Assembly (NCBI RefSeq): GCF_012103215.1
Contig: NZ_JAAVNE010000033.1
Coordinates: 1 to 59,259 of the forward strand
Direction: 5' to 3'
From: Falsiroseomonas selenitidurans
GTDB lineage: Bacteria; Pseudomonadota; Alphaproteobacteria; Acetobacterales; Acetobacteraceae
Length of the DNA stretch: 59,259 nucleotides
The position numbers and the translations under genes were made by a program. A model generated the notes under the pieces. That model had not been told where the DNA came from. It made no database searches and worked only from the letters and a program-made list of their open reading frames with translations. Positions 18,301 to 24,911 of this stretch are shown here, piece by piece. Positions within the stretch are counted from its first letter, which is position 1. Each line of letters opens with the position of its first letter.

Positions 18301-18372
18301 GACATCCGCCGCGACAGGCCGCGGCTCGACCCCGACGTGCTGCTGCCGAATATCGCCGAGGAGGATTACTGA
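9325..18372 (+). CDS. Giant filamentous-haemagglutinin-type exoprotein (TpsA)
   Basis: 3,015 residues. Start ATG 9325 has GAGGG eight bases upstream and gives a signal peptide (LLATSALLPVLAAAPALAQ). Residues about 40-150 form the TPS secretion domain (IDWRGFDVGANQAVRFNQ, IVNQSGVVFAPGAQVNVGS). Residues about 150-590 are irregular beta-helix. Two repeat blocks follow: 11 copies of a 92-95 residue unit (LDLRSDGAVTQ ... LANQVGSFAA ... FRSALAGGL) and 15 copies of a 42-44 residue unit (GVTQSAGSI-GSGAVALTASGGAV). All predict a long right-handed beta-helix. The C-terminus (YRFNECVIGAVNCAG) holds the only two cysteines I can see, at 2968 and 2975. Very low Lys and Cys, no RGD seen. Likely a surface adhesin or biofilm fibre. 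Confidence 0.9.
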   Translation: MTPSPKPRLVPQMRARLLATSALLPVLAAAPALAQAPNAAPSGGQVVAGAASISRTATTTTIDQASQRAAIDWRGFDVGANQAVRFNQPSSAAWTLNRVNSPDPSLIAGRITANGGIAIVNQSGVVFAPGAQVNVGSLIASAANITTQNFMAGRMVFDGAPRPGARVENHGRITVADRGLATLVAPGVANAGVIQARLGRVALAGAETFTLDLAGDGLVSLDVTQAVRQAPGGGVALVTNSGLIEAAGGTVLLTAEAARGVVDTVLRNTGRISTDAAGGGGQVALRAVGGEARIDAGHISADASAGRGGQIAATAPGGAVVVAQPARLSASGAAGGGTVQLGGATTQRVSVAGIVAAAGTGAAVRGGLVAVQGKTLVALEAGAKLDASAPGGGGTILAGSTGRGRDGALAATTRIAAGASLTADATAAGQGGSIVINSLSETAMQGALSARGGAAGGDGGFIEISGQAALAIAGTVDLRAPAGANGTLLFDPLAIEVVAVQPDAGDLGPEDANQAGGAALIQANTDAGGTLFVLNTDINGFAANMTLEAVNGITVSAAINKAAGDLTLTAGGAIALNAPVTLDAAATLNLRSDGAVTQTGIITAGTLDVRGATGAEAGAITLDLANQVASFAAASSAGISFRSALAGGLTVTGATAAADSTLQGDARLALSGDVDVGAANRLDLRSDGGVTQAGIITASLVDVRGATGAAAAAIALDQQNQVANFSATASAGVAFRSSLAAGLAVTGVTAAGDSTLQGDNALALTGAIDVGAANRLDLRSDGAVTQAGILTAGTLDVRGATVSAAASVALGLANQVGTVEGLADGDLTLRSAAAGGLTVTNATAGGSLALTADAGLSLSGTAEGTGGVTLTAETLSLAGPVRSGANADVTLVTDTLTVTAGAALRAGTAGNGGTLAIGPRSTGRDIRLGGAGAPADTLTIGDDVLAVIDPLTARLLVNGGTTSALRAVSALDFDALGVEQVELRGASIAVEAALRATTGLTLVAQNDVTQTAAGLLTTNSLAATSNAGSVLLATASPLNAVGAVSGSAATDFTFGGTLALAAGPVTATAGAVTLGAPGITLAGAVAAGTDATLTSSAAIALDAALTAGATARLRADGAVTQTGIVTAATLDIAGASGAASGAVTLALANQVGSFIAVSSAGVDFRSAIAGGLTVTGMTAAADSTLRGDTSLALSGAVDVAANGLDLRSDGAVTQAGVITAGALDVRGASGATAGAITLGLANLVTGFAAASSGDVTFNAAGALGVTGVVAGGTAALTAGGTMTVTGDVTGSDGVTLTARALDIQALVGSGADAGVTLVTDSLVSSGTGAFRAGLGADGGTLEIGPRTAGRAIQLGGDSGAPPADTLVVGSDSIGRIAADTATLLLNGAGTSAVRVAGAADLAAQGVEQVELRGATIAVEAALSAAEDLLLRADGVVTQTALLTADTLAVRGATGAAADAVTLDLANDIGSFAAVSSAGVDFRSAGAGGLSVTGLTAVTDSRLRGDVSLALTGAAAVGAATLDLRSDGAVTQGAALTAGTLDVRGATGAAAGAVTLDLANQVGSFAADSSAGVNFRSTLALEVTGVTAAADSTLRGDPSLVLSGAVDVGAASRLDLRTDGPVTQTAALTAGTLDVRGATGAAAGAIALELANSVGSFAAASSAGVGFRSTLALDVTGVTAAADSTLRGDPSLVLSGVVDVGAANRLDLRSDGAVTQTAIITADTLDVRNADGSAAAGAITLDLANEVGHFAAASAAGVSFRSALAAGLDVTGVTAAADSTLRGDTALAPSGAVDVGAANRLDLRSDGAVTQTAIITAETLDVRGATGAAAGAVTLGLANQVGRFAAVSSAAVSFRSALAAGLEVTGVTAAGDSALRGDAALALSGAVDVGAANALDLRSDGAVTQAAILTADTLDVRSADGSAAAGAITLELANQVAGFAATSSGGVAFRSARPGGLTATQVEAGAALALTADATLASTGTILSTGSTVTLAGAAGVTQSAGSIAGSGAVALTASAGAVATAGSVTSGAGVTLAGSTGVTQSAGSIAGSGAVALIASAGSVTADASISSTTSGVALSGQSGVAQAATGIITAADAVALTASGGAVATAGSVSSSGAGVALEGSTGVTQSAGSIAGSGAVALTASGGAVATAGSVSSSGAGVTLAGSTGVTQSAGSIAGSGAVALTASAGRVDAAATVTSSGAGITLSGQAGVGQAASGIVTAADAVALTASGGVVATAGSVASTGAGVSLAGASGVTQSAGSIQGADAVALTASGGVVATAGSVASTGAGVSLAGASGVTQSAGSIAGSGAVALTASGGVVATAGSVASTGAGVSLSGASGVTQSAGSIQGAGAVALVSSTGGVVADASLRSTAAGVALSGQTGVTQAAGGSVAAVDAVSLAAAGGAVTTAGTVQSSGAGVALSSQSGVTQSGGSIAGAEAVALTASGGAVSTAGTVQSSNAGVSLTGQAGVTQSGGSITGSGAVVLTASGGAVSTAGTVQSSGAGVAVSGQSGVTQSGGSIGGSGAVAVTAAGGAVAIAGSVQSTGAAVDLSGQSGTLASGGSVRGAGAVAFTATSGAVSTAGTVVSDTANVVLNAAGDITQGGGRIAAAGTVELVSKGAISATAGRIEAAILRAEGGSIDIGRFSSDPSSPTHALIVREMQASRATAGRALIELQGLADGTETVVSGPQTATQGYTLRSTGNLLLRDAAVQAGSGDARIQADGFLRLDPGSSVTAPGVVRLAAGQSTALAQALSLEGVALQGNQLELVVGQAGRSDGRVVVVSSEIRAGTSVLFAAGGSVATSDVAVVQTDLARLPLVIYDTRRSGTAFRATPGAVTDATADRPGLQAVQQPWQVRASDTPVGALVFGVDDGGSGAASAAAAGTVTLLLDAGDSPVLLMLDGGTASGVLTAGRLGVHGLPGTERAAGDNVVSLSGQLNRVEAGIAAQFGRSTARAAADEVRYRFNECVIGAVNCAGTSLAQPFVVPLDTRIDIRRDRPRLDPDVLLPNIAEEDY
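11930..12370 (+). repeat. Type 2 long repeat of TpsA, copy A
   Basis: A block of about 145 codons (SGANADVTLVTDTL ... GPRSTGR ... GVEQVELRGASIAVEAAL) that interrupts the type 1 array. It has a diverged second copy at about 13200-13640. Confidence 0.75.
13200..13640 (+). repeat. Type 2 long repeat of TpsA, copy B
   Basis: Second copy (SGADAGVTLVTDSL ... GPRTAGR ... GVEQVELRGATIAVEAAL), about 1.27 kb after copy A. The 1.27-kb distance with type 1 units between them suggests duplication of a larger composite module. Confidence 0.75.
15280..17140 (+). repeat. Type 3 internal repeats of TpsA (about 129 bp, 15 copies)
   Basis: Units of 126-132 bp around GGCGTGACGCAGAGCGCCGG, found near 15310, 15436, 15565, 15697, 15826, 15955, 16086, 16215, 16344, 16473, 16605, 16734, 16863, 16990 and 17120. 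Sub-families alternate (QSAGSIAGSG, QAATGIITAAD, QSGGSI), and some neighbours are nearly identical over the full unit. Confidence 0.85.
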
Positions 18373-18374
18373 CC

Positions 18375-21300
18375 ATGGTCGTGCGCCGCCTCGCCTGGCT
18401 TGCGCTGCTGCTCGGCGCCGCCTGCACCAGCCCGCCGCCGGACGCCTATGTCGCCTCCAGCGGCATTGCCTCCGCCGCCGCCGCCCGCCCGGCCGGCGCG
18501 GATTCCCGCGGCGAGGCCTGCCTCAGCCAGGATGGCCGGCCGGTGGCGCTGGACTATCCCGTTTCACAGGCAACGGAGGCCTATTGCGGCGGCTATTCGC
18601 AGCCGGCCGCGCGGGTCTTCGCGCTGATCGGCCCGACCGATGACGCCGCCCTCGACCGCATCGCCGCGGGCGGCATCTGGCGCAGCTGGCTGGACCAGCG
18701 CCTGGCCTGCGGCGCGCCCCAGGCCACGCGGCTCGGCGATGGCAGCCGGGCGCTGGTGCTGGCCTGCACCCGCCGGCAGGGCGGCTGGCAGCATGTCGCC
18801 CTGGTGACGCAGGGCGCGGAAGGCCCGGTGCTGGCGGATGGCATTCCCACCGCGCTGGTGGTGATCGAGCGTCTGGCGCGCGGCATCGCCCCCGGCGGCC
18901 CCACCGCCGCGGCGCAGTCCGAGGCGCTGGAGCTGCAGACGGTGCGGCTGGCGGCGCGGGCCTTCGGGGCCGGCGACGTGCGCGACTACGAACAGGCGAT
19001 GAACCTCGGCCAGCAATGGAACGCGGCGGAGAACCATGTGCGGGCGGAAGACGCCTATCGCGCCGCGCTCGCCATCCAGGAACGCGTGCTGGGCGCGGCG
19101 GATCCCAACACCGTGGGCGCCGTCGTCCACCTGGCGCTGAACCTGTCCAACCAGCAGCGGTTCCGGGAGGCGGAGGCGCTGTTCCTGCGCGCCGACGGCC
19201 TGGCGACCCGGGCCTCCGACCCCACGGCGCCGGCGCGGCTGGCGCATTACCGCGGCCTGCACGCGCTGAACCAGGGCCAGCATGAGGCGGCGCTGCGCCT
19301 GCTGACGCGGGCGGAGCAACTGTACCGGGTCGATGTGCCGCCCAGCCTGCTGAACACCGCCACGCGCGACGACTCCTTTGGCGCGGTGAGCCTTTCCAGC
19401 CCCATCGCGCAGACCGCGATCGTCGGGTTGGCGGAGGCCCAGCGCGGCCGCGCCACGGTGCTGGCGCGCTCCGGCGCGGGCCCGCAGGCGCTGGCGCTGC
19501 TGACCAGCGCCCGCGGCCTGCTGAGCCAGGTGGAGTACGATCCGGATGTGGTGGGCGGGCGGTCGCTCCGCACCGAGGCCGCGGTGCGCGACGCGGCACG
19601 CGACCCCGGCGGCGCCAGCGATCTGCTGGCGCGGGCGGCGGACCGCTTCGGGCTGGCCGCACCGGGGGAAAGGGCGCAGGCCCGCACGCTGTTCCTGCTG
19701 GGCCAGCGCCGTGCCGAGGCCGGCCAGACGGAAGCGGCGCTGGCCGCTTTCCGCAGCGGCGCCGAGATCCTGGCCCGCCGGCGCATCGCGCTGGAGACCG
19801 ACCAGGTGCTGGCCTACCTGGATGCGCTGGGCGCGCAGATGGCCCGCCAGCCCGCCGCCGCGGCTTCCCTGCAGCGCGAGATGTTCGGCGCCGCGCAATA
19901 TGCGCAGCGCGGCCAGACCAGCCGCTTCCTGGCGCAGGCCGCGGCGCGGCTGGCGACGGCGAGCGGCGATGGCCGCGTGGCGGATGCGGTGCGCCGCCTG
20001 CAGGATGCGGAGCGGGAACTGCGCGCCCTGTTCGCGGAACGCGATGCCATCGGCGCCGCCGGCCCCACCGTGCTGGCGGAACTGGACGCACGCATCGACG
20101 CGCAGCAGCGGGCGCGGGAGGAGGCCGAGAGCGAGGTCGCGGCCGCCGCCCCCGCCTATCGCCAGCTGCTGCTGACCGCCGCCAGCCCGGACGACGTGGC
20201 CCGCGTGCTGCGGCCGAAGGAGGTGCTGGTGCAGATCCTGCTCGGCCCGCGCTTCGGCTTCGTGCTGGCGGTGCAGGCGGACGGCGCCGTGCAGGCGCGC
20301 AAGCTGGATCTGGGCGAGGCGGCCGCCGCGGCGCTGGTGGCCCGAATCCGCCGGCCGATGGACCAGGGCGGCGCCGGTGACTTCGACACGGCGGCGGCGC
20401 ATGCCCTGTACCAGGGGCTGCTGGCGCCGGTGGCCCCGGCCCTGGCTGGGGCGGAGCGGCTGGTGGTTGTGCCGGATGGCCCGCTGCTGTCCATCCCCTT
20501 CGGCGTGCTGCTGACCGGCCCGGCGGAGCCCGGCGCGCTGCGCAGCGCCCCCTGGCTGCTGCGCCAGGCGGCGATCGTGCATGCCACCTCCCCCCAGGCG
20601 CTGGTGACGCTGCGCAATGGCGCGCCGGCTTCCACCGCGCCGCGCCCCTATATCGGCTTCGGCGACTTCAACCCGCCCACCCCGGCGCAGCTGGCGCGCA
20701 GCTTCCCGGGCGATCGGTGTGCGGAGGATGCGCGGCTGGCCGAAGGGCTCGGCCGCCTGCCCGGCACCCGGGCGGAGGTGGAGGCGACGGCGCGCTTCCT
20801 GAACCAGGGCCGCGAGGCCAGCATCTTCGGCGCGGATTTCACCGCCGCCGCGCTGCGCCGCGCCGATCTCGGCCAGCACCGCATCATCCACCTGGCCACC
20901 CATGCGCTGCTGCCCGGGGAGCTGAGCTGCGTGCAGGAGCCCTCCGTGGTGGTGTCGCCGCCGCCGGGCGCGGCCAATGCCGATGCGGCGCTGCTGCGGG
21001 CGAGCGAGGTGCTGACGCTGCGCCTGGATGCCGACCTCGTCATCCTCTCCGCCTGCAACACCGCGGGGCCGGCCACCGGCGTGGACGGGGCGATCGGCGG
21101 GGCGGGCGAAGCGCTGTCCGGCCTGGCGCGGTCCTTCTTCTTCGCCGGCGCCCGCGGCCTGCTGGTGACGCATTGGCCGGTGGATGACCGCGCCGCGGCC
21201 TTCACGGTCGCCTACATGATGCGCCAGCAGGAAGCCTCCCGCGATTCGGCTGCCGCGCTGCGCGATGCGCAGCTGGTGCTGATCCAGGAAGCCGGGGCCA

Positions 21301-21416
21301 GCCTGGCGCCGGACTTCGCCCATCCCTTCTACTGGGCGGGCTTCGCGATGATCGGCGATGGCCGGCTGCCCGGGCCGCAGCGCGTGGCGGGCGCCGGCGC
21401 GGCCATCGGCGGCTGA
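18375..21416 (+). CDS. CHAT-domain protease with TPR region, predicted lipoprotein
   Basis: 1,013 residues. It starts two bases after the TpsA stop. The N-terminus is a lipoprotein signal (LALLLGAAC, lipid-bearing Cys17), so it is likely tethered in the periplasm or at the outer membrane. Residues about 200-420 hold helical TPR-like repeats (AEDAYRAALAIQERVLGAADPNTVG, EAEALFLRADGLA). A helical linker with coiled-coil character follows (about 560-640). The C-terminal CHAT domain (caspase/separase fold, about 680-1010) shows the catalytic His in IIHLATHALLPG and the catalytic Cys in LVILSACNTAG, then GLARSFFFAGARGLLVTHWPV. CHAT-TPR genes beside two-partner secretion genes recur in proteobacteria; a role in processing or monitoring the exoprotein is inference. 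Confidence 0.88.
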   Translation: MVVRRLAWLALLLGAACTSPPPDAYVASSGIASAAAARPAGADSRGEACLSQDGRPVALDYPVSQATEAYCGGYSQPAARVFALIGPTDDAALDRIAAGGIWRSWLDQRLACGAPQATRLGDGSRALVLACTRRQGGWQHVALVTQGAEGPVLADGIPTALVVIERLARGIAPGGPTAAAQSEALELQTVRLAARAFGAGDVRDYEQAMNLGQQWNAAENHVRAEDAYRAALAIQERVLGAADPNTVGAVVHLALNLSNQQRFREAEALFLRADGLATRASDPTAPARLAHYRGLHALNQGQHEAALRLLTRAEQLYRVDVPPSLLNTATRDDSFGAVSLSSPIAQTAIVGLAEAQRGRATVLARSGAGPQALALLTSARGLLSQVEYDPDVVGGRSLRTEAAVRDAARDPGGASDLLARAADRFGLAAPGERAQARTLFLLGQRRAEAGQTEAALAAFRSGAEILARRRIALETDQVLAYLDALGAQMARQPAAAASLQREMFGAAQYAQRGQTSRFLAQAAARLATASGDGRVADAVRRLQDAERELRALFAERDAIGAAGPTVLAELDARIDAQQRAREEAESEVAAAAPAYRQLLLTAASPDDVARVLRPKEVLVQILLGPRFGFVLAVQADGAVQARKLDLGEAAAAALVARIRRPMDQGGAGDFDTAAAHALYQGLLAPVAPALAGAERLVVVPDGPLLSIPFGVLLTGPAEPGALRSAPWLLRQAAIVHATSPQALVTLRNGAPASTAPRPYIGFGDFNPPTPAQLARSFPGDRCAEDARLAEGLGRLPGTRAEVEATARFLNQGREASIFGADFTAAALRRADLGQHRIIHLATHALLPGELSCVQEPSVVVSPPPGAANADAALLRASEVLTLRLDADLVILSACNTAGPATGVDGAIGGAGEALSGLARSFFFAGARGLLVTHWPVDDRAAAFTVAYMMRQQEASRDSAAALRDAQLVLIQEAGASLAPDFAHPFYWAGFAMIGDGRLPGPQRVAGAGAAIGG

Positions 21417-21450
21417 GCCTGGGCGGCCTTGCGGCCTGACGGGGCCGTGA

Positions 21451-21481
21451 CCGGCGCGGCGCTTGTGCCGCGCCGCGCCGG
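21451..21481 (+). terminator. GC-rich hairpin after the TPS operon
   Basis: 10-bp stem CCGGCGCGGC / GCCGCGCCGG with an 11-base loop, 34 bases after the CHAT gene stop. There is no T-run; it could end or attenuate the long TPS transcript. Confidence 0.4.
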
Positions 21482-21520
21482 GGCGACATGCGGGCGATGA
21501 CCGCGGTACCCGCCTGAGCC

Positions 21521-22207
21521 TTGCGCCGGCTGCTTTGGATCCTGGCGCTGGCGCTGCTGGCCGGACTTGGCTGGCTCGGTGAGCGTCACCTGCCGCCGGC
21601 CTGGGACCCGCGCCAGCCGCTGGACCTGGCCGCCCCCACCAACCTCGTCACGCCTTGGAAGCTGCGCCGTCTGGCGTCGCGGCCGGAGGCCTGCTTCGCG
21701 GCGCTGGCCACTGCCGGGCCGCCGCTGCGCCGGGTGGCCGACCAGCCTTCCGAGGTGGGCTGCGCGCTGCGCGATGCAGTGGTGCTGCGCGGCGGCGCGG
21801 CGCTGTCCCCCGCCGGTCCGGTCGCCACCTGCCGGCTGGCCGTGGGCTGGCTGCTGTTCGAGCGCCAGGTGATGCAGCCGGCGGCACGGCGGCACCTGGG
21901 CAGCGAGGTCGCCGCCGTGCGGCATTTGGGCACGCGGGCCTGCCGCAACGTGAACCACGCGGCCAGCGGCCGGCGCAGCCAGCACGCCACGGCGAACGCC
22001 ATCGACATCGCCGGCTTCACCCTGCGGGACGGGCGGCAGGTGACGCTGCTGCGGGACTGGGATGGGCCGGCGGCGCAGGCGGACTTCCTGCGCGCCCTGC
22101 GCGACGGCGCCTGCCGCTGGTTCGGCGCCGTGCTCGGCCCGGACTACAACGCCGCGCACCGGGATCATTTTCACTTCGACATGGGGCGCTGGAGCGCCTG
22201 CCGGTAG
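21521..22207 (+). CDS. Extensin-like C-terminal domain protein (ExtL_C), membrane anchored
   Basis: 228 residues starting at TTG 21521; no better ATG exists, since the ATG at 21488 runs into a stop after nine codons. One N-terminal hydrophobic segment (LLWILALALLAGLGWLG) probably anchors it with the rest in the periplasm. The extensin-like domain (about 45-228) has four conserved Cys (CFAAL, CALRD, CRLAV, CRNVN) and metal-site motifs SQHATANAIDIAGF and HRDHFHFD that resemble the HxxGxAxD / HxH sites of VanY-like D-Ala-D-Ala peptidases. A peptidoglycan peptidase role is therefore plausible but unproven for the family. Confidence 0.8.
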   Translation: MRRLLWILALALLAGLGWLGERHLPPAWDPRQPLDLAAPTNLVTPWKLRRLASRPEACFAALATAGPPLRRVADQPSEVGCALRDAVVLRGGAALSPAGPVATCRLAVGWLLFERQVMQPAARRHLGSEVAAVRHLGTRACRNVNHAASGRRSQHATANAIDIAGFTLRDGRQVTLLRDWDGPAAQADFLRALRDGACRWFGAVLGPDYNAAHRDHFHFDMGRWSACR

Positions 22208-22209
22208 CC

Positions 22210-22437
22210 TCAGGAATCGCCGGCCCATTTCCGGCCAGCGCCGGCGCCGCCGCGGGCTTCGGGCGCCAGAGCCTCGGTCTCCGTCGTCTCCGTCTTGTGG
22301 CGGATGCGCTTGCCGCCTTCCGTGCCGCCGATATCCGGGCGCTTGTCCGCGCCCCCTTCCTTCGCCGTGCCGGCGGGAATGCCGGCGCCGCTGCTGCCCT
22401 GGTGGATCGGCGGGCGGGTCTTCGGGCGTTCGGCCAT
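22210..22437 (-). CDS. Small hydrophilic, probably disordered protein
   Basis: 75 residues, rich in Gly, Lys, Glu, Pro and Thr, with no hydrophobic segment (HQGSSGAGIPAGTAKEGG, KTETTETEALAPEARGG). ATG 22437 has AAGGAG nine bases upstream; the upstream GTG at 22455 lies over that ribosome site. It begins 14 bases after the stop of the dehydrogenase gene, so the two are probably co-transcribed. No family recognised; its composition is like stress-induced hydrophilic proteins. Confidence 0.5.
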   Translation of the reverse strand: MAERPKTRPPIHQGSSGAGIPAGTAKEGGADKRPDIGGTEGGKRIRHKTETTETEALAPEARGGAGAGRKWAGDS

Positions 22438-22451
22438 GCGGGGTTTCTCCT

Positions 22452-23321
22452 TCACCCGTTCACCACGGTGCCGCCATTGGGGTGCAGGATCTGGCCGGTC
22501 ATGTAGGCGCTATCCTGCTCCGCGGCGAGGAAGAGGTAGGCGGGCGCGACTTCGTCCGGTTGGCCGGCGCGGCCCATGGTGCTGCTGGCGCCGTGTTCCG
22601 CCGTGCGCTCCTCGTCGAAGGAGGCGGGGATGAGCGGCGTCCAGATCGGCCCCGGCGCCACGCCGTTCACCCGGATGCGGCGCTGCTTCCACAGCGCCTG
22701 CGACAGGCTGCGGGTGAAGCCGACGATGGCGCCCTTGGTGGAGGCATAGTCCACCAGCGGCGCGCTGCCGCGATAGGCGGTGATGGAGGTGGTGTTGATG
22801 ATGCACGCGCCATCCGGCATGTAGGCCAGCGCCGCCTTGGTCAGCCAGAACATGCCGAGGATGTTGGTGCGGAAGGTGCGCTCCACCTGCGCTTCCGGGA
22901 TCTCGGCGAAGTCCTGGCAGGGGTGCTGTTCCGCCGCGTTGTTCACCAGGATGTCGATGCGCCCGCCCAGCGCCCGCGCCGCCTGCGCCGCGGCGTCCCG
23001 GCAGAAGGCGGCGTCGCCGATGTCACCGGCCAAGCTGGTGCCGCGGCGGCCCGCCTGCTCGATGTGGCGGACCGTCTCCGCCGCATCCTCCGCCTCCTCG
23101 CTCTTGTGCAGGATGACGACGTCGGCGCCCTCCCGGGCGAAGCCAATGGCCACCGCCCGGCCGATGCCGCTGTCACCGCCGCTGATCAGCGCGGTGCGGC
23201 CGGCGAGCTTCCCGGCGGCACGCCAATTCTCCATGTGCGATCGCGGGCGCGGATCCATCGCGGCCTCGGAGCCGGGTTGGTGCGACTGGTGCTGCGGCGG
23301 TTGCAGGGTCTCGTTGGGCAT
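22452..23321 (-). CDS. SDR-family NAD(P)-dependent oxidoreductase (YghA/YhdF-like)
   Basis: 289 residues. It has the long Pro/Gln/His-rich N-terminal extension typical of the general-stress SDR group (DPRPRSHMENWRAAGKL), then the Rossmann glycine motif ISGGDSGIGRAVA (about residues 47-59), NNAAEQHP, and the active-site Ser (NTTSITAYRG) with YASTK. The C-terminal GQILHPNGGT is standard. Start ATG 23321 has GGAAGGG upstream. Relatives are annotated as glucose or aldehyde dehydrogenases and are stress-induced; the substrate is unknown. It is divergent from the DUF892 gene and followed by the small disordered protein. Confidence 0.88.
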   Translation of the reverse strand: MPNETLQPPQHQSHQPGSEAAMDPRPRSHMENWRAAGKLAGRTALISGGDSGIGRAVAIGFAREGADVVILHKSEEAEDAAETVRHIEQAGRRGTSLAGDIGDAAFCRDAAAQAARALGGRIDILVNNAAEQHPCQDFAEIPEAQVERTFRTNILGMFWLTKAALAYMPDGACIINTTSITAYRGSAPLVDYASTKGAIVGFTRSLSQALWKQRRIRVNGVAPGPIWTPLIPASFDEERTAEHGASSTMGRAGQPDEVAPAYLFLAAEQDSAYMTGQILHPNGGTVVNG

Positions 23322-23491
23322 GATGCGGCCCTTCCGTGCGATGTGCAGCCTGAACCGGCGAGCGATGCCGCGGTTCCTTGCCGGCGCGATGGCGGAATCT
23401 TCGGCCTGCGTCAGAAACCCGGCCGCCTTCCCGCGGTTCACCTGCAGCGGCGGGGCCGAAGCATGTCGGCCGCCCCGGCGGGAGAGCGACG

Positions 23492-23983
23492 ATGAAGACG
23501 ATGGACGACCTGTTCCTGATGACGCTCAAGGACATTTACTACGCGGAGCGGCAGATCCTGAAGGCGCTGCCGAAGATGGCGCGCGCCGCGCAGAGCGAGG
23601 AGCTGAAGGCCGCCTTCAAGGAACACAAGGACCAGACGGAAGGCCAGGTGGAGCGGCTGCAGGAGGTGTTCCAGCACCTCGGCAAGCGCGCCGCCGGCCA
23701 GACCTGTGAGGCGATCCAGGGCCTGATCCAGGAATGCGAGGAATTGCTGGAGGAGGCGCCGGAGCCGTCCGCCGTGCGCGACGCCGGGCTGGTCGCCAGC
23801 GGCCAGGCCATCGAGCATTACGAGATGGCGCGCTACGGCACGCTGCTGGCCTGGGCCGAGGCGCAGAAGAAGCCGGAGATCGCCAGCCTGCTGAAGCAGA
23901 CGCTGGAGGAGGAGAAGGCGGCCGACAAGAAGCTGACGCAGGTGGCGGTGAAGTCCATCCACAAGCAGGCCCTGGCGGCCTGA
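23492..23983 (+). CDS. DUF892 (YciE/YciF-type) ferritin-like protein
   Basis: 163-residue all-helical protein. The YciF signature is clear: LKDIYYAERQILKALPKMARAA near the start, then HKDQTEGQVERLQEVFQHL, AIEHYEMARYGTL and LLKQTLEEEKAADKKLT. The Glu and His residues in these helices form the diiron site of ferritin-like proteins. Structural work on YciE/YciF shows a ferritin-like four-helix bundle, and the genes are induced by osmotic and general stress. ATG 23492 has GGGAGA upstream. It lies 20 bases ahead of ku and may share its transcript. Confidence 0.9.
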   Translation: MKTMDDLFLMTLKDIYYAERQILKALPKMARAAQSEELKAAFKEHKDQTEGQVERLQEVFQHLGKRAAGQTCEAIQGLIQECEELLEEAPEPSAVRDAGLVASGQAIEHYEMARYGTLLAWAEAQKKPEIASLLKQTLEEEKAADKKLTQVAVKSIHKQALAA

Positions 23984-24002
23984 GGCAGGGGGCGGCACGG
24001 CG

Positions 24003-24911
24003 ATGGCGGCACGCCCGACCTGGGAAGGGCATCTGCGGCTGTCGCTGGTCGCCTGCCCCGTCTCGCTCTATCCGGCGACGACCTCGGCCCATGATGTGCG
24101 CTTCCACCTCATCAACCCGGCCACCGGCAACCGCATCCGCACCCGCACCTTCGATGCCGAGGGCGGGGCGGTCGAGCGGCGGGAGCTGGTGAAGGGCTAT
24201 GAGGTGGAGAAGGACGAATACATCCTGCTGACGGATGAGGAGATCAGATCCGTCCGGCTGGAATCGACGCGCACCATCGACATCGAGCGCTTCGTGGATG
24301 CGGCGGCGATCGACCGCATCTGGTGGAACGACCCCTACTACCTGGTGCCGGACGGCAAGGCGGGCGTGGACGCCTTCGTGGTGATCCGCGCCGCCATGGA
24401 AGGCGCGGCGAAGGTGGCGCTGGCCCGTGTGGTGATGGGCACGCGGGAGCGTGTGGTGGCGATCGAGCCGCGCGGCCAGGGCATGCTGCTGACCACGCTG
24501 CGCACACATGACGAGGTGCGCGACCAGGCCGGCTATTTCGACGAGATCCCGGCCCGCAAGCCGGATGCCGGGATGATCGACATCGCCGAGCGCATCATCG
24601 CGCAGAAGGCCGGCCCCTTCGATCCGGGCGATTTCAACGACCGCTACGAGGAAGCGCTGCGCGCGCTGATCGAGAGCAAGCGCGATGGCGGCGGCGGTGG
24701 CACCAAGGCGCCGCCGCCGCGCGAGGACAACGTGATCGACCTGATGGAAGCGCTGCGGCGCAGCCTGGAGGGCGCCCCTGCCGAGGCACCGAAGCGGGTG
24801 GCGGCGAAGGCCGCGAAGCCGAAGGGCAAGCCCGCGGCGGCGCCGAAGCCGGCGCCGAAATCCGGGGGGAACGCCAAGGCGCCAGCACGCAAGCGCGCCG
24901 CGGCGCGGTGA
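24003..24911 (+). CDS. ku: Ku homodimer, non-homologous end joining DNA end-binding protein
   Basis: 302 residues. Core bacterial Ku domain (about 5-255) with GHLRLSLVACPVSLYPAT, VERRELVKGYEVEKDEY, the conserved WWNDPYYLVPDG and FDPGDFNDRYEEAL. The C-terminal tail (about 256-302) is Lys/Ala/Pro-rich, as in Ku proteins that use a basic tail for DNA threading and LigD contact. Its stop overlaps the ligD ATG by one base (TGATG), so this is a two-gene NHEJ operon that repairs double-strand breaks. Confidence 0.95.
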   Translation: MAARPTWEGHLRLSLVACPVSLYPATTSAHDVRFHLINPATGNRIRTRTFDAEGGAVERRELVKGYEVEKDEYILLTDEEIRSVRLESTRTIDIERFVDAAAIDRIWWNDPYYLVPDGKAGVDAFVVIRAAMEGAAKVALARVVMGTRERVVAIEPRGQGMLLTTLRTHDEVRDQAGYFDEIPARKPDAGMIDIAERIIAQKAGPFDPGDFNDRYEEALRALIESKRDGGGGGTKAPPPREDNVIDLMEALRRSLEGAPAEAPKRVAAKAAKPKGKPAAAPKPAPKSGGNAKAPARKRAAAR

